From contig NC_083869.1 in the NCBI RefSeq assembly GCF_032452875.1, positions 80,098,501 through 80,162,500 on the forward strand: a stretch of DNA of 64,000 nt, in the 5' to 3' direction. The stretch is from Bos javanicus. Its lineage: Eukaryota; Chordata; Mammalia; Artiodactyla; Bovidae. The notes under the pieces were generated by a model that was not told where the DNA came from, searched no databases, and saw only the letters and a list, made by a program, of their open reading frames with translations. The translations under genes and the position numbers were made by a program. How positions within the stretch are numbered: position 1 is the first letter of the stretch; every line of letters begins with the position of its first letter. Below, in pieces: positions 34,355 to 45,470 of this stretch.

Positions 34355-34680
34355 TTTAAAACATGACTGCAAATTCTTTGACATTTCTCTCATAGAGCGG
34401 TGAGGTTTCTGCCCCTGTCCCTAGAATCTTGGCAGGCATGGTGGGAATGACGTTATGTAACTTCTGAAGCAAGGTGATAAAAGGTTGTGCACTCTGCCGT
34501 GTTCACTGGAACACTTGCTCTTGGAGCCTGACTACCCCAAGGCAGTCGAGCTGTGTGGAAGCCCTGGTCAAAAGGAGAAGTCACTTGTGGTGCTGGGAAC
34601 AGCGTCAGCCAGGCTGAGTCTGAGTCATTTAGCCCACATGGCCAGAGTCTAGTGGGGAGATGAACGTACATGTAGTCTCA
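34355..34680. repeat. Ancient interspersed repeat, family unnamed
   Basis: The series 'gaatgacgttatgtaacttc', 'ataaaaggttgtgcactctg' and 'ggaacacttgctcttggagc' resembles a common old mammalian repeat, but I cannot name it. It has no coding content. Bases 34,681-35,144 are unassigned. Confidence 0.35.
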
Positions 34681-35144
34681 TTACATAGTTAAAATTCAGT
34701 GTGAAAGATGCTACAGTGAGATATTAGCAGACAGCTGTGGGAACTAAAAGGACAGAGTACCTAATGGGTGAGGGCTTAGCCAAGAGGTCCGTCTGAGTTG
34801 TCCTGAAGGATGGAAGAGGAATTAAACTCTAGGTCTTTTTCCTATTACTTTCAGGCAAGGAAGGTCCATTCTTCTGACCACAGGAATCAGCCAGCTGACA
34901 GGAAGCATAACCTGAGCTATACGGTGAGTATTGGGATTATGTAACCTGATGCTATGGAATAAAACTAGCAGGTTTAGGCATGACTGTAGATGGAGGTGAG
35001 CAAGGGATTCCCTTTGCTGGGCCTGTTTTCTAGTCTGTAAGAGACAGAGATTAAAGGATGTAGAGAAGGTCACTCTTACTCAGTTCTGTGATTGTTGTTC
35101 TTTCCTAAACTAGATCTTTTCAAGGTTAAACAGTCTCCATTCTG

Positions 35145-35233
35145 TCAAAAGCAGAGACATCACTTTGCCCACAAATGTCCATATAGTCAAAGCTATGGTT
35201 TTTCCAGTAGTCATATATGGATGTGAGAGTTGG
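35145..35233 (+). mobile_element. Internal BovB fragment
   Basis: An 89-bp piece (tcaaaagcagagacatcac through 'tatggatgtgagagttgg') from inside the BovB ORF. It lacks both the 5' part and the usual 3' terminus, and its right edge abuts an L1 3' tail. This is unusual, because BovB insertions normally keep the 3' end. Confidence 0.85.
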
Positions 35234-35337
35234 GCCATATCTATAAATGGAGTATAACCTTAAAAATTTGTGCATCACTGTATTGTAACCTGTAGCTTAT
35301 ATAATATTGTATATCAACTATACTTAAATTTTTTTCA
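35234..35337 (+). mobile_element. L1 3' tail
   Basis: 'ctataaatggagtataacct', 'tgcatcactgtattgtaacc' and 'atattgtatatcaactatac' are the 3' UTR end of an older artiodactyl L1. It follows the BovB fragment without a gap. Confidence 0.6.
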
Positions 35338-35504
35338 AACAGTATTGTATCCCAGCTAGAGCAACCCAAGGGTTCATCAGCTGTCTTCCAGCTATATCAG
35401 AAGATCAAGGCCTTTCTCACATGACCTCCTAATTGATTCATCCATGTACCATGTATTGTGAGTTTATGCAATTGATCCAACCTAAATGTTTGACTTGACA
35501 TTTG

Positions 35505-35580
35505 TTCATGTTGAATTTATCTTTTAGTCCCAGAAGCATCTAGCATAGTCAATAAATATTTGTTGAATTGATTTTCATTT
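35505..35580 (+). mobile_element. L2 3'-end remnant
   Basis: 'agcatctagcatagtcaat' followed by 'aaatatttgttgaattgatt' is a short L2 3' terminus. Confidence 0.45.
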
Positions 35581-35689
35581 TGCTTTAGACTGTCAACACA
35601 ATTTAACAGAAGCTTTTTGAATTTTTATTAATTTTATATTCTGTAACCCCAAGCCTTTCTACTTTAAAGATGTAGGTTTGAGGTTTGAG

Positions 35690-36060
35690 ATGTGTTAAAA
35701 AAAAAAAAAAAAAACAAGACCACAGGCCCAAACTAAGTCTTAATTACATACTGGGCTCACCCAGAAATATAATCTTAAACCAGTCATTCAGGAATCACCT
35801 GATCAGCACTAGTGAGATAATCTGCCTAATAGACCCCTGACAACTCCTAAAGGAAAGTGACCTTACAGTAACCAACCAACCCACGTTTTTGCCTAGTATA
35901 ACTTCCTTGTTTCTGCTCCCTCCTGTCTGTAGTCCTCTTTCCTTCTGTACAGCTCCCTAGAGTTCCTTTCTTTCTGCTAAATTGGATGCTGTCTGTTTTG
36001 AACTGATTTTTGCTCAAACTCTTAAAAGTTTTAATATGCCTCAGTTTATCTTTTAACACA
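35690..36060 (+). mobile_element. LTR-like relic, class uncertain
   Basis: After an A-tract at 35,697-35,714 come 'cccagaaatataatcttaaa', 'ttcaggaatcacctgatc', 'ctagtataacttccttgttt' and 'ctgctccctcctgtctgtag', a layout I associate with an old ERV LTR. No internal viral genes are nearby, so it would be a solo LTR. Class is not established. Confidence 0.4.
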
Positions 36061-37009
36061 TGAGAGCATTGATCCTGTATTTCCTCTCATCTGTGTATTT
36101 TCTCCAAATTAGACAAAGATCCAATCTCTGCATCCATAATGAATGTGACCTGGAAAAGACGTAAATCTGGTGTTTTCTACCAGCCCTCTCCATTAATGAG
36201 TAAGATGTATCCGGCCAACAACTGTGCTAAATAAACTAACTCTGTGAAGATCACAAAGTACAAGGTTCTCAATGTGTGGATTTTTCCAACATGACAAATC
36301 ATAACATAGTCCTTTAAATGAAGGACTCAAAAGTGACAATTCTCTAAGGAGAAGGAGATGTAAAATTCTCAAAGCTCTCTGTCAGTTACTCTCTGGCCCA
36401 GGGCTATTGATTTAACGCACAAAGTTGAATCTGAAACTTCATATCAAGCCATCTGCTTTTTGTAAAGAATTGTAGAAGTTGTTCTGAATCAGATTGTTCA
36501 AGAGAGTTTCTGTGAGCGCCCGTGGAAAAGACCCTGAGACATAGCAGAAGCAGAATGGAAAAATGGTAAAGCCTCACAATCTTCATTGGTCCTGACTGTC
36601 CTTTTCACCCCAGAAACCATGCCCACCCTCCCAAATTCAATCCCTAGAAGTGCCTTGGTGCCTTCCCCTCCCTTGCAGCAGGTGAGGGGTATGAAGAGGA
36701 GGAGCCTGGAGGGACAAAGGACTCTAATGATTGTATTTTCTAGCAATTTTTTCTCTTAATTCTGTGCTTTTCAAAAACTGCAGGAGTGACTGCATGTAAA
36801 TAGCCCTCTCTAATGGATGTCTGTTACCACTGACTCTTTTCAGGTTTAATCCATTAAGTGCTTCTCTAGAAAAAGGATACATTACCCCACAATCCACAGG
36901 GTCAACCAGAGAAAATAAAACACACCCTGAATGGGGCAATGTGAGAAGAGAAATCCAAACAGCCTCAGATGGTAAAGGGCTCTTTGTAAAAAAATTTTTT
37001 CAGAAGGGA
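36061..37009. other. unique DNA, no feature seen
   Basis: No recognised repeat. Frames at 36,404-36,746 and 36,724-36,939 (minus) lack any family motif. Confidence 0.5.
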
Positions 37010-37500
37010 AGCTAAATCACGAGCCTGATGCTTGTGCTAATCTTTTTCGCTCCTTTTTTTCCTCCTCCCTCAGGAAGGAAGCCATTCAGGACACAAGCAG
37101 GCTCTTATCCCGGGCTTCTTATCATTAACCAGAGGAGCCTGTGCTAGAAATGAGATTCAGAGTCACCGCCAGGAAAGGCTGTTTCCTTAATTGAGAGCCT
37201 CCCGTTTGAAGTCCTGTCTCCCTGATGGAGCCTGGAGCTGGCTGGGTCCCTCTGGCCAGGATCAAGCATGTATAATCTCTTGCACACCACAAGCAGATGC
37301 TCCAAGACATGGAGCCTTTTTGAAAGGTCTTTAATAAGATTTCTCAGCCCTGCACGTGTCGGGCAGGCGGCGGGAGAAATAGTTTTCAGAAAAGCCACTG
37401 ATCAAAGGGCTCGAGATTTAAGGCATTTCAGGGCTTTCCGGCCAGATTTACCTCAGTTAAAACTCTGCAGTTCTGGGGGATTCTTGGCACCTTGAGGATA
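37010..37500. promoter_or_regulatory. Candidate conserved non-coding element
   Basis: A non-repetitive block with features often seen in conserved regulatory DNA. There are retained CpGs (cgggcaggcggcgggag), a palindromic E-box cacgtg at 37,353-37,358, and AT-rich homeodomain-like cores ('ccttaattgag' near 37,190 and 'ctttaataag' near 37,328). No repeat family fits. Several short frames overlap it on both strands with no motif. Function is inference. Confidence 0.3.
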
Positions 37501-37842
37501 TTCTCCATCATCCTTTCCCTGCCCTGTCTCTTCTGCCAGACTTAAGGACCCCTTCTCTTCCAGTTCCTACAGTTTATGGAAATTAAAATGAGTATTCTTT
37601 GATATGTCATCTTCTTTGGGTTATTTGGAGATGCACAAGGCTGTCAGGAATCCTAGGAGAATGTTCAGTAGATGAAGCTAACACCCTGTTTGGAGTTGAT
37701 TTGGGGGAAGGGCATATTTTTAAAAATCAGCCAAGCTCATATGTTGTTGGAGTTGATTAGATTCTGAATCCAAATATCCTCTGTAAGTGAGGGTAAGAGC
37801 AGACATAAGGACAGGATTGGAGTGGAATTAAATGATGTAAAC
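37501..37842. other. unique DNA, no feature seen
   Basis: Nothing recognised between the candidate element and the next SINE. Confidence 0.5.
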
Positions 37843-38103
37843 CATCCCCACTCCAGTACTCTTGCCTGGAAAATCCCATGGACGGAAGAGCCTGGTAGGC
37901 TGCAGTCCATGGGGTCGCTAAGAGTCGGACACGACTGAGCGACTTCACTTTTACTTTTCACTTTCCTGCATTGGAGAAGGAAATGGCAACCCACTCCAGT
38001 GTTCTTGCCTGGAGAATCCCAGGGACAGGGGAGCCTGGTAGGCTGCCGTCTTATGGGGTCGCACAGAGTTGGACACAACTGAAGCGACTTAGCAGCAGCA
38101 GCA
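37843..38103 (+). mobile_element. Bov-A2 SINE dimer
   Basis: Two forward A-units in tandem: the first (ccactccagtactcttgcc to 'gactgagcgacttcac'), a linker with '(cttttcactttc)', and the second, ending '(agcagc)n'. This is the Bov-A2 structure. The very start of unit 1 is missing. No clear target-site duplication. Confidence 0.95.
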
Positions 38104-38329
38104 AACTGTGAGAAGCCACTAGCACAAATGTTCCAAAAGGCTCAGAAATGTTTATTATTAGCTTATTATTAGTTTGTTATTACCCCTGTGGTTGGGAGAG
38201 CCTTTAGCTAGAGACTAGACTGTATAAGCCTAACACAGAGTTACTAAAGCACACTAAAGCACAAGAGTCAAGGCTTTGTCATCTACAGTCATGCAATATC
38301 TCCTGGATGGAGAAACTAGATTATTTTAA
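38104..38329. other. short unique DNA
   Basis: Nothing recognised. Confidence 0.4.
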
Positions 38330-38636
38330 ACACACAGTGCTGTGCTCCTGCTGTCCCACCTTGGCCCTGGCCACTCCTCCTCTCCCACTTCCTACTTCCT
38401 CTTCTCTATGCCCATTACCCCTTCCTTTTTGCCATTCTGTCCCCTACATTCAGCAAAACCCCCAAACCAGACCATTCTAATCATATGCATTCTTTTTCTT
38501 CAGCCTGGGCTGCTGAGTTCTGTGTTACAGAGAAGTCCTTGCTGCTCAGACAGAGGTCACCACAGCATCACAGATTCTGATGTCAGCAGGAAATGTCTCT
38601 ATATGTCTCCAATTCACATGGCAGAGAGTTCATACT

Positions 38637-38851
38637 GGGCTTCCCTGGTGGCTCAGATGGTGAAGAATCACCTGCAGTGTGGGAGACCTGGGTTCGATCC
38701 CTGGGTTGGGAAGATCCCCAGGAGGAGGGCATGGCAACCCATTCCAGTATTCTTGCCTGGAGAATCCCCATGGACGGAGGAGCCTGGCGGGTTACAGTCC
38801 ATGGGGTGGCAAAGAGTTGAACACGACTGAGCAACTAAGCACAGCACACAT
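38637..38851 (+). mobile_element. Bov-tA SINE with perfect 12-bp TSD
   Basis: Full forward Bov-tA (gggcttccctggtggctcag to 'gactgagcaactaagcac') inserted in the L2. The perfect duplication agagttcatact is at 38,625-38,636 and 38,852-38,863. It is close to consensus and probably young. Confidence 0.97.
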
Positions 38852-39136
38852 AGAGTTCATACTCCTCAAACCCTAGCCTACCTTCTCCCACCTCGTCAGC
38901 AGATGACGTGGTCTCTTTGGTTACTGAGAAAAAGGAGGCCACCAGGCAGAGATCCTCAACCCACTGCTTATCGGTCTGCACACTGACTGCCACCCAGACT
39001 CACCCCTCCCCATCCTCTAAGGCACTGGTCCATCTTTTTCGCTTGGGCTCAGGATCCCTTCTTCTGCATCTTATTCTTTATTAAACTTCCTAAATGCACT
39101 TAGCCACATTCCTCTCTCCCTTTCTCTCCTCCTCTT

Positions 39137-39142
<6 letters not shown>

Positions 39143-39184
<42 letters not shown>
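39143..39184. repeat. (AC)21 microsatellite
   Basis: Forty-two uninterrupted bases of AC dinucleotide, likely length-variable among individuals. Confidence 0.97.
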
Positions 39185-39185
<1 letters not shown>

Positions 39186-39925
39186 ACACTCTTTCTCTTT
39201 CATCTATCCATATTTCTTTTATTCTGGCTTCTGCCTTATCCTGTCTTCTTCCCTTAATGGCCAAACTTCCTGAAAGACCTCACACATCATCTCTGTTCTC
39301 ACAGTGTGTTCACTTCTACAACCGGGCTTCGCTTTCTACCCCTCCCCACAGTGAATCTACCTTGCTGCTAGGTTGAAAAGATTCTCTCCAGGCTCTGTGT
39401 CATTGGATCTGTCTGCAGCATTTCCTGTCAACTTTCCTGACAATACTCTGCTGATTTCCATGACAGCACTCCATGCTAGTTCTCAACTCTTCAATCACAC
39501 CTGTTCAGACTCCTAATTGACTGCCCCTTATCCATTAGTAGCCCTCCCTGGGTTCTGGCTTCTCACTCCGCACATTCTCCCTGATTATCTTATCCTCATT
39601 CCCAGCTGGAACCACCACCTCACTCCGACCCAGATCACTCTTTTAAGCTCTAACTGCCCACAACTGCCCATGGGACACATCTTCTTAGTTGTTCCACAGG
39701 CACCTCAAAATCACCATCTTGTTAACCAGTTTTCCTGTCCTCTTACCTAAACCCAGTCTCATCTCCCCCATCAAATCAGTCACCAAAGGTAGTTGGTTGG
39801 TTCTCCCTCCTAATTTTTCCTTCTTCAGCTCTCCATCCAATAGTCACTACTTAGTGCAGGAGCCTATTTTTTTGCCTAGGTGCAACAGCCCCAAATTCAT
39901 CTGTCTCTGGTCCTGCTAGATGCCC

Positions 39926-40549
39926 CCCATTCCCCAACAGCATTGCCTTCAGGAAGAGCTTTCCACAACCAAATTTCATAGCCTCTTGGGTCCTTCATGA
40001 TCTCCTTCTCTGAAAACCCAAAGGGGTGGGTCTCTGCAACTCTGATATCACTATATGATCCTAACCTTCCTGGCTACAGGTGAATGGCTCAAGGAACAAA
40101 TATGATCCAAGCTGAACCAAGCAGATTCTACTAAGAATTTACAATGAGGACCCAGAAGATTCTAAACAGGTATGTCAGCACTTAAACTGAATGAATATTC
40201 ACTAGGTGATTTTTGTTTTCTTCTGTTTTCTGTGTTTTCTAAACTAAACAAACCAACATATAGCAGTTTTCTAAGAAGACAAAAAAAAACCCTTGCTATT
40301 GGTTTTAAAATAAAAACTGTAGGATTTTATCTTCTACTCTCAAGTCAATTCTCATTGAAATGCTAACTTATATGAAATAAAAAGAACAGATTGACCATAA
40401 ACAATATTTACTTGTGTGGTCAAAATATTCACAGGTCATAGGAATTAAGGATTTCTTCCTACTAAATTCCTTCACTGCTTTCCTCCTTTTCCTACTGTTT
40501 TTCTGGTGGGCCTCCTATAAAACCTTAAGATTCGACACAGAAGCGATAA
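39926..40549. other. unassigned, possibly old repeat
   Basis: At 40,060-40,160 'cctggctacaggtgaatggc' and 'tgatccaagctgaaccaag' recall an old mammalian repeat that I cannot name. The remainder is unique AT-rich DNA. Confidence 0.35.
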
Positions 40550-40755
40550 TGGTTGGTTAAAAGTCTGGGCTTTTGACCAAACAAATGTAGATTAAAATCC
40601 TAGCTTTACCCTCAACAGGGTAATTGCGGACAATCTACTTAGTATTTTGTGTCTCAGATTCTTTCTGTGTGAAACAGGAAGATAAAGCCCGTGTCTCAAG
40701 ATTGCAGTGAAGTTTATATGGCATTGTGTATATAAAGGTCTTGACACAGATTAAG
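40550..40755 (+). mobile_element. MIR SINE remnant
   Basis: 'aaaagtctgggcttttgacc', 'aaaatcctagctttaccctc', 'gtctcagattctttctgtgt' and 'gaaacaggaagataaag' follow MIR from head through core on the plus strand. Confidence 0.62.
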
Positions 40756-41094
40756 CTTACGCAAAAAATCTATCTGTCGACTTGCTAGGGCCCTACCACC
40801 CTGAGTGATTGTCGCTGATCTCTAACCCTCAGTGCCCCTGGTCCTGTTCCCCAACCTGGCCCTCACCCTTGGCTCTAACAGTTCTCCTTTTCAAGATCAG
40901 AAACTCTGAGGTCTACGTATTAAAAAATTGCCCTCCTTTCACTGGACAGATAGGGCCTGGGTAGAGGATAAGGGAGAACATGGGTTATTTCAAGAAGTAC
41001 TCCCAACCAGACTTCCCAAGGACAGACAGGGCACACCAATATGGCCCTATACAATGGAGCCCCCACCCCCACCAACTGTTCCTCCAACTTCAAC

Positions 41095-41515
41095 TCCTAC
41101 TCTTTTCCTGCTGGTTTAATGATCTCCTATCACACTGTCTTTTTTAGTTCTTCTTCAGACCCACCATGAATGTTCCTGCCTTGAGGCCTTCACCTCTGCT
41201 GTCTCCCCTGCCTCTTTCCTTGCACTTACTTGGCTGGCTCCTGGACTTCATTCAGTTCTCTGCTCAAATATCAGCCATGCCGTCTCTGCACACTATCTAA
41301 GACAACTCTCTCCCCCCAGGTAACCTCTGTCACCCTGCTTTATATTCACAGAGCACCTATTGCTATCTAAAAGTATGCTCTTTATTTGCCTACGCGTGTG
41401 CAGCCTAATGAAGGTGACGTCTTTGTCTTTTTGTTTGCTACTGCCAAGTATGATGTCTGAAACATAACAGGCATTCAATAAATATCTGTCAGGCAACTAA
41501 ATAAAATGTTAGAAC
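41095..41515 (+). mobile_element. L2 3' region and terminus
   Basis: 'tgttcctgccttgaggcctt', 'tcagttctctgctcaaatat', 'gagcacctattgctatctaa' and 'ggcattcaataaatatctgt' give the L2 3' UTR in order. It may be the missing end of the L2 at 38,330-39,925. Bases 40,756-41,094 are unassigned. Confidence 0.65.
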
Positions 41516-41839
41516 AATCAGAAAGCATGTCAGCAATATATATAGTCAGATAAAAATACGTGGGCTTGGGAACTTGATAGAAATGATAGGCTTGTAACTA
41601 ATAAAAAGAAACCAGAAGGGTGAGCCAAGAATAGGAGTTGACAAGGGAAAAGATATGTGCTAGAATGACTTAAGACAAGTTCAGATGATAATTTAGACTG
41701 ACCTGAATAGAGCAGAATTGTTATTTTGGAGGAAAAAAAAGTGGGGGGGGGATGCAGAGATGGTAATGGTGGTGGTGACTGGTGGTAAATTCAGACTGCC
41801 TGTACAGCTGCGCAGGCTGTGCACCACACAAAGCATCAC
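41516..41839. other. unique DNA with a G-run
   Basis: No repeat recognised. An A-run then a G-run lie near 41,731-41,751. Confidence 0.4.
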
Positions 41840-42480
41840 ATCTCAATTGTTGTCATTCACAATGGGAAGCTTCCAGCCATTATTTCTTCTGCTCTTTTTG
41901 TTTCCTCTCTTCCTGGCACTCCAGTTATGCACATGTTGCTGTACTTAGACGTGTGTCACATTTCACTAAGGCTCTAGCAATTGTTCTGCATGTTCTTTCC
42001 TTCTTCAGACTGAACCATCTCCATCTATCTTCAAGTTTTCTGATTCATTATTCTGCCAGCTCACATTTACTGTTGAGCCTGTCTAGTGAATTTTTCATTT
42101 CAGTTACTGTATTTTCAACTTGAGAATTTCCGTTTGGTTTTTTAAAAATAATTTCTATCCTTTTATTAATGTTTTCTATTTGATGAGACATTATCACCGT
42201 ATCTTTCTTTTTAAAGCATGGTTTCCTTTAGTTCTTTGAATATCTTTATAATGATTGCTTTGAAGTCTTTGTATAATCCCACATCTGGGCCCTATCAAGG
42301 CAGATCTTGTTGTCTGCTCTTTCATTCCCTATGTATGGGTCACATTTTCCTCTTCCTATGCCTGTGTTATAATTTTTTGTTGTTGTTGAAAACTGTGTGT
42401 TTTAGGTAACAGCAATTGTAGCAACTCTGGATTCCAATTTCCCTCTCTTGTCTCTGGAGCTTGTTTTTATGGTTTGTTTG
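41840..42480. mobile_element. Ancient L1 segment
   Basis: Blocks such as 'tatttcttctgctctttttg', 'cagttatgcacatgttgctg', 'gtgaatttttcatttcag', 'tggtttcctttagttctttg' and 'aattttttgttgttgttg' belong to an old L1 segment common in mammals, the same one split at 15,830-18,800. Orientation relative to L1 transcription was not determined. Confidence 0.5.
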
Positions 42481-43154
42481 TTTAGTAACTTGGTTAGACT
42501 ATTTTAGTGAAGTCTGTTTCCCCCTCTGTCTCACCCTCTGGCAGTGTTGCTCCTCAGAGGGTGAACACTTGGGTGTGTACAGAACCACCCTGGAATGACA
42601 GCAGGTTTAGCAAGCTGAATGAGGCCTGTATCCTACAAAGAAGAAATGGGAGACTTGTACCCAGGAGGTACAAGGTACAAGTGACAGGTCCCACTGTCCT
42701 ACTCCATTTTATACTTTGTTTTAAATAAAGTTGATTTCTTTAAGAAGCGCATGGGGGCTCCCTTTTCTTATGGACTTTGTCTCCCCCAGGTCAAAACCTC
42801 TAAGCCATGACTCTGCATGCTGGGAAGGGTGAGAGCCTCTCCTCTTCTCAGCTTGTCTCTTCCAGGGTACAGCCTCAACCCCATCAGTGAGTTGGGATGA
42901 AGGTGATCACCTTCCAGGGTTCTTGTTCCATGCCTGGGTTAGAGCCCTGTCTTCTAAGTGGTAGCTGAATTTCAGAAGAGACCCCAACCTCTCAGCCACA
43001 CTCACAAGGAATCTAGCCTCTTTAACAGACCTGGAGGGGATAAGAAATGCTCTCCTGGTGAGATATAGTAACTTTTGATAGGGAGCTGAGGGGAGAGGAA
43101 GCCCCATCTTGGCTACACCTGCCTGTAGTGGAATTTCCCTTCAGCTGAGATGCA
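42481..43154. other. unique DNA, no firm feature
   Basis: The start may still belong to the ancient L1. Nothing else is recognised. The short frames have no motif. Confidence 0.4.
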
Positions 43155-43198
43155 GGGGAAGTGGTGGGGTGGTGGGGGGTTGGGGGTGAGGGGGAGGG
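43155..43198 (+). other. G-rich tract, G-quadruplex candidate
   Basis: Successive runs of three to six G separated by short loops (ggtggggtggtggggggttg, then 'ggggtgagggggaggg') on the plus strand satisfy the usual four-run G-quadruplex pattern. Structure formation is inferred. Confidence 0.6.
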
Positions 43199-43769
43199 AA
43201 GAAATGGGTTGTTGATTCAGATGCCTCAGGATCTCTCTGATTTTGAAATAAAATTTAATAAATTTTCTTGAGTAAAGAAAGGTTTCCTCATTTAGGACAA
43301 TTTCCAGAGACTTTAAATATGGTTTCTGTTGTTTTAATAGTTTTCACGAGTTTTGCTTATTCCTCTGGGGAGTGGGTCTGCAGAGCTCCTCACGCTGCTG
43401 TCCTTGTATATGCATCCTTGCAGGCTTGTATCTTTATGATAATGAACACTTTCTGGCAGATGGCTGTAAGACATCTTATTCTACCAAACTCAGCATGTTC
43501 CAAAACTTTCCATCAAATAAAAGTCGTGTCTTGGGGAAGGTACACATTTTCTTGATTTGTACAGAGGCTCCTTTAGGTCAAGCCTTGGCCTTGGTGGTGA
43601 AGGCTAGGGGGTGGAAGTATAATGTGATTGGAGGTGGAGGTGGTCCTAACCATATTACGGTGTCAGGACTGTTGCATTTGACTGTGCATGTTATATACTG
43701 TGCAGCTGTAGGGTCATCATAGATTTATATTTGTTATTATGATTCTGCAGGAGTGTTTCTCATTTGCTC
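43199..43769. other. unassigned sequence
   Basis: Forward frames of 95 and 116 codons overlap here in different frames. Neither has a domain or splice-like limits. No repeat recognised. Confidence 0.4.
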
Positions 43770-44180
43770 CTCCTGGTCTACTCTTCCCACTTCATCACCT
43801 TGCTCTGTGTCCAAGAAATTGATCTGTATGAGCTGTTTCAATGTGCCGCCACACTCTCTGGCTTCTGGTTGAATTCAGAGAAAATCAGAGGGTAAAAAGA
43901 ATGTGAGAGCATTTCTTATTCCCCTTCTGTTTGCTAGGTTACCATGTCTTGCCCACATCCCTCTACTAAAGGTCCCACTTTGGTAACTACATTCTGCCCT
44001 TAAATCTCCAGGCCTAGTGGGTGATAACAACTCCTGACTGTTGCAACCGCTGGGGTACTACACTCCCCATTATTTGTTTCCCTAAATCCTACCCAAAGCT
44101 TTGTAAATAGTCCTTTTATTAACTGTACCTAAAGTATCCAATTTGAATGTACCATCTGTTTCCTGGTGAGACCCTGGCTT
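43770..44180 (+). repeat. Ancient interspersed repeat, family unnamed
   Basis: 'gtttccctaaatcctaccca', 'tttgtaaatagtccttttat' and 'gtaccatctgtttcctggtg' are the closing blocks of a widespread old mammalian repeat whose name I cannot give reliably. It is non-coding. Confidence 0.38.
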
Positions 44181-44744
44181 ATAACAAGGATTTTACTGCA
44201 GATGGTAGTCAAATATCTTGAGGGCAAAGTACCTTTTCTGTCTTGCACCTGAGCTAGCCATCCTAGAGGGGGTAGGGGAATTGTAGGAAAGTGGTAGTGG
44301 TGGTTGGGGTGGCAGGGCTTATGCAATTATTCTGAATGCCAGGATAAGATGAATATGTGCAATAGACATTATAGATTCTTAAACATGTGCACGATGCTCT
44401 CTAAGATAATTCTGGCAGCTTTGTGAAAACATCCTGGGATAAAGGATAACTTCAGAAAAAGAAGCCAACTAGAAAACTGCGGCTCTATTATTGGAACAAG
44501 ACAGTAAGGGCCTAGAGTAGAAAAGAAAACCTAGAGGGAAAAGAAAGCATCCCATAGACCTAGTAAAGGGTAAAGGCAGAATTTCCTGATGAGTTGTGTT
44601 GGAGACAGAAGGAAAACAAAACAAAACAAAACAGGAAGAATAACTGTAGAACCTATGGGTAAACTAGAGAGTTGAGGAAGATGATAGAAATAAAAATGAT
44701 AAGAATGACTAATTGAAGCTTAGGTATTTTAAATGCTCCCTGAA
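44181..44744. other. unique DNA, no feature seen
   Basis: No repeat recognised apart from a small (aaaac)n run at 44,612-44,632. Confidence 0.45.
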
Positions 44745-44945
44745 TTGTGACCACAGGTTTTAAGAGCTAACAACTATTAACCCTCTTAATCCCCTACCAA
44801 CTTTGTGAAATAGATCTCGTTACTACAATTTACAGGAAACAGAAGCACAGAGAGCTCCAGTTACTTATCCAAAGTCACACAGGAAGCAAGTTACTGAATA
44901 ACTGAGCTGAGATGTAAAGTCTAGAGCCTGAAGCCTGCTACCTCT
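44745..44945 (-). mobile_element. MIR SINE remnant
   Basis: 'gaaacagaagcacagagagc' and 'ccaaagtcacacaggaagc' are the antisense MIR core, with 'ctgagctgagatgtaaag' beyond. It is long for a MIR and fairly clear. Confidence 0.7.
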
Positions 44946-45129
44946 GAAGATGTGTAGGAAGTGCTAAGGGCTCAGGGAGCTGGGGTCCTAAATCAACTCT
45001 CCAACTTTATCTTTATCCCTGGTGTGCATCAAAGTGGCCATAATTAACTCCTTACTGTTTCCATATTCACCACATTCTTTGTACCTCTGACTGGAATGCC
45101 CTTGCCTTCTTGCCCACCTAACAATTAAA

Positions 45130-45470
45130 ATAATAACATTGTTGAACATCTGTTGTATATGCTGTGACTGTTTTGTGTGCTTGATATGTATTTGCTCCTT
45201 AATCTTCAATGACCACCTCTTGAGTTGGGTATTATTATTATGACTATTATTATGATTATTATTCTTATCCATTAAAAGGTATGCTATAGGGAGCAGGGAT
45301 TTCTGTCTGTTTTATTTATCAGAATGCTGCCTAGCTCAGCAAAGATGTGTTGACTGAATAAACTTTACAGATGAGGAAACCAAGGCACAACTTGGGCTAA
45401 GATGACACAATAGTATGCCGTGGGGACTGGCTGGCGCCCAGCTGTCTGGCTTCCTAGTCAGTGTAGTATC
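45130..45470 (-). mobile_element. MIR remnant interrupted by an L2-like piece
   Basis: An antisense MIR 3' part at 45,130-45,258 and its core at 45,360-45,470 ('tttacagatgaggaaaccaa') are separated by about 100 bp. The spacer includes 'atttctgtctgttttattta' and 'gttgactgaataaac', like an L2 3' end. An (att)n-rich stretch lies at 45,225-45,262. Confidence 0.5.

Larger units (their letters stand above)
38330..39925 (+). mobile_element. L2 LINE, long remnant
   Basis: About 1.4 kb of L2 body on the plus strand after removing a SINE. Blocks in order are 'ctgctgtcccaccttggccc', 'gtctctttggttactgagaa' (the 'FTEK' region), 'tggccaaacttcctgaaag', 'cattggatctgtctgcagc', 'ttttaagctctaactgccca' and 'ccacaggcacctcaaaatca'. 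A microsatellite at 39,143-39,184 lies inside. The old RT coding region is heavily mutated, with no long frame. Confidence 0.72.

Noticed and set aside
38342..38830. 162-codon plus-strand frame
   Set aside because: A fusion of decayed L2 and an inserted Bov-tA. Not a gene.
43372..43722. 116-codon plus-strand frame
   Set aside because: No recognised motif, and overlaps a second frame in another phase.
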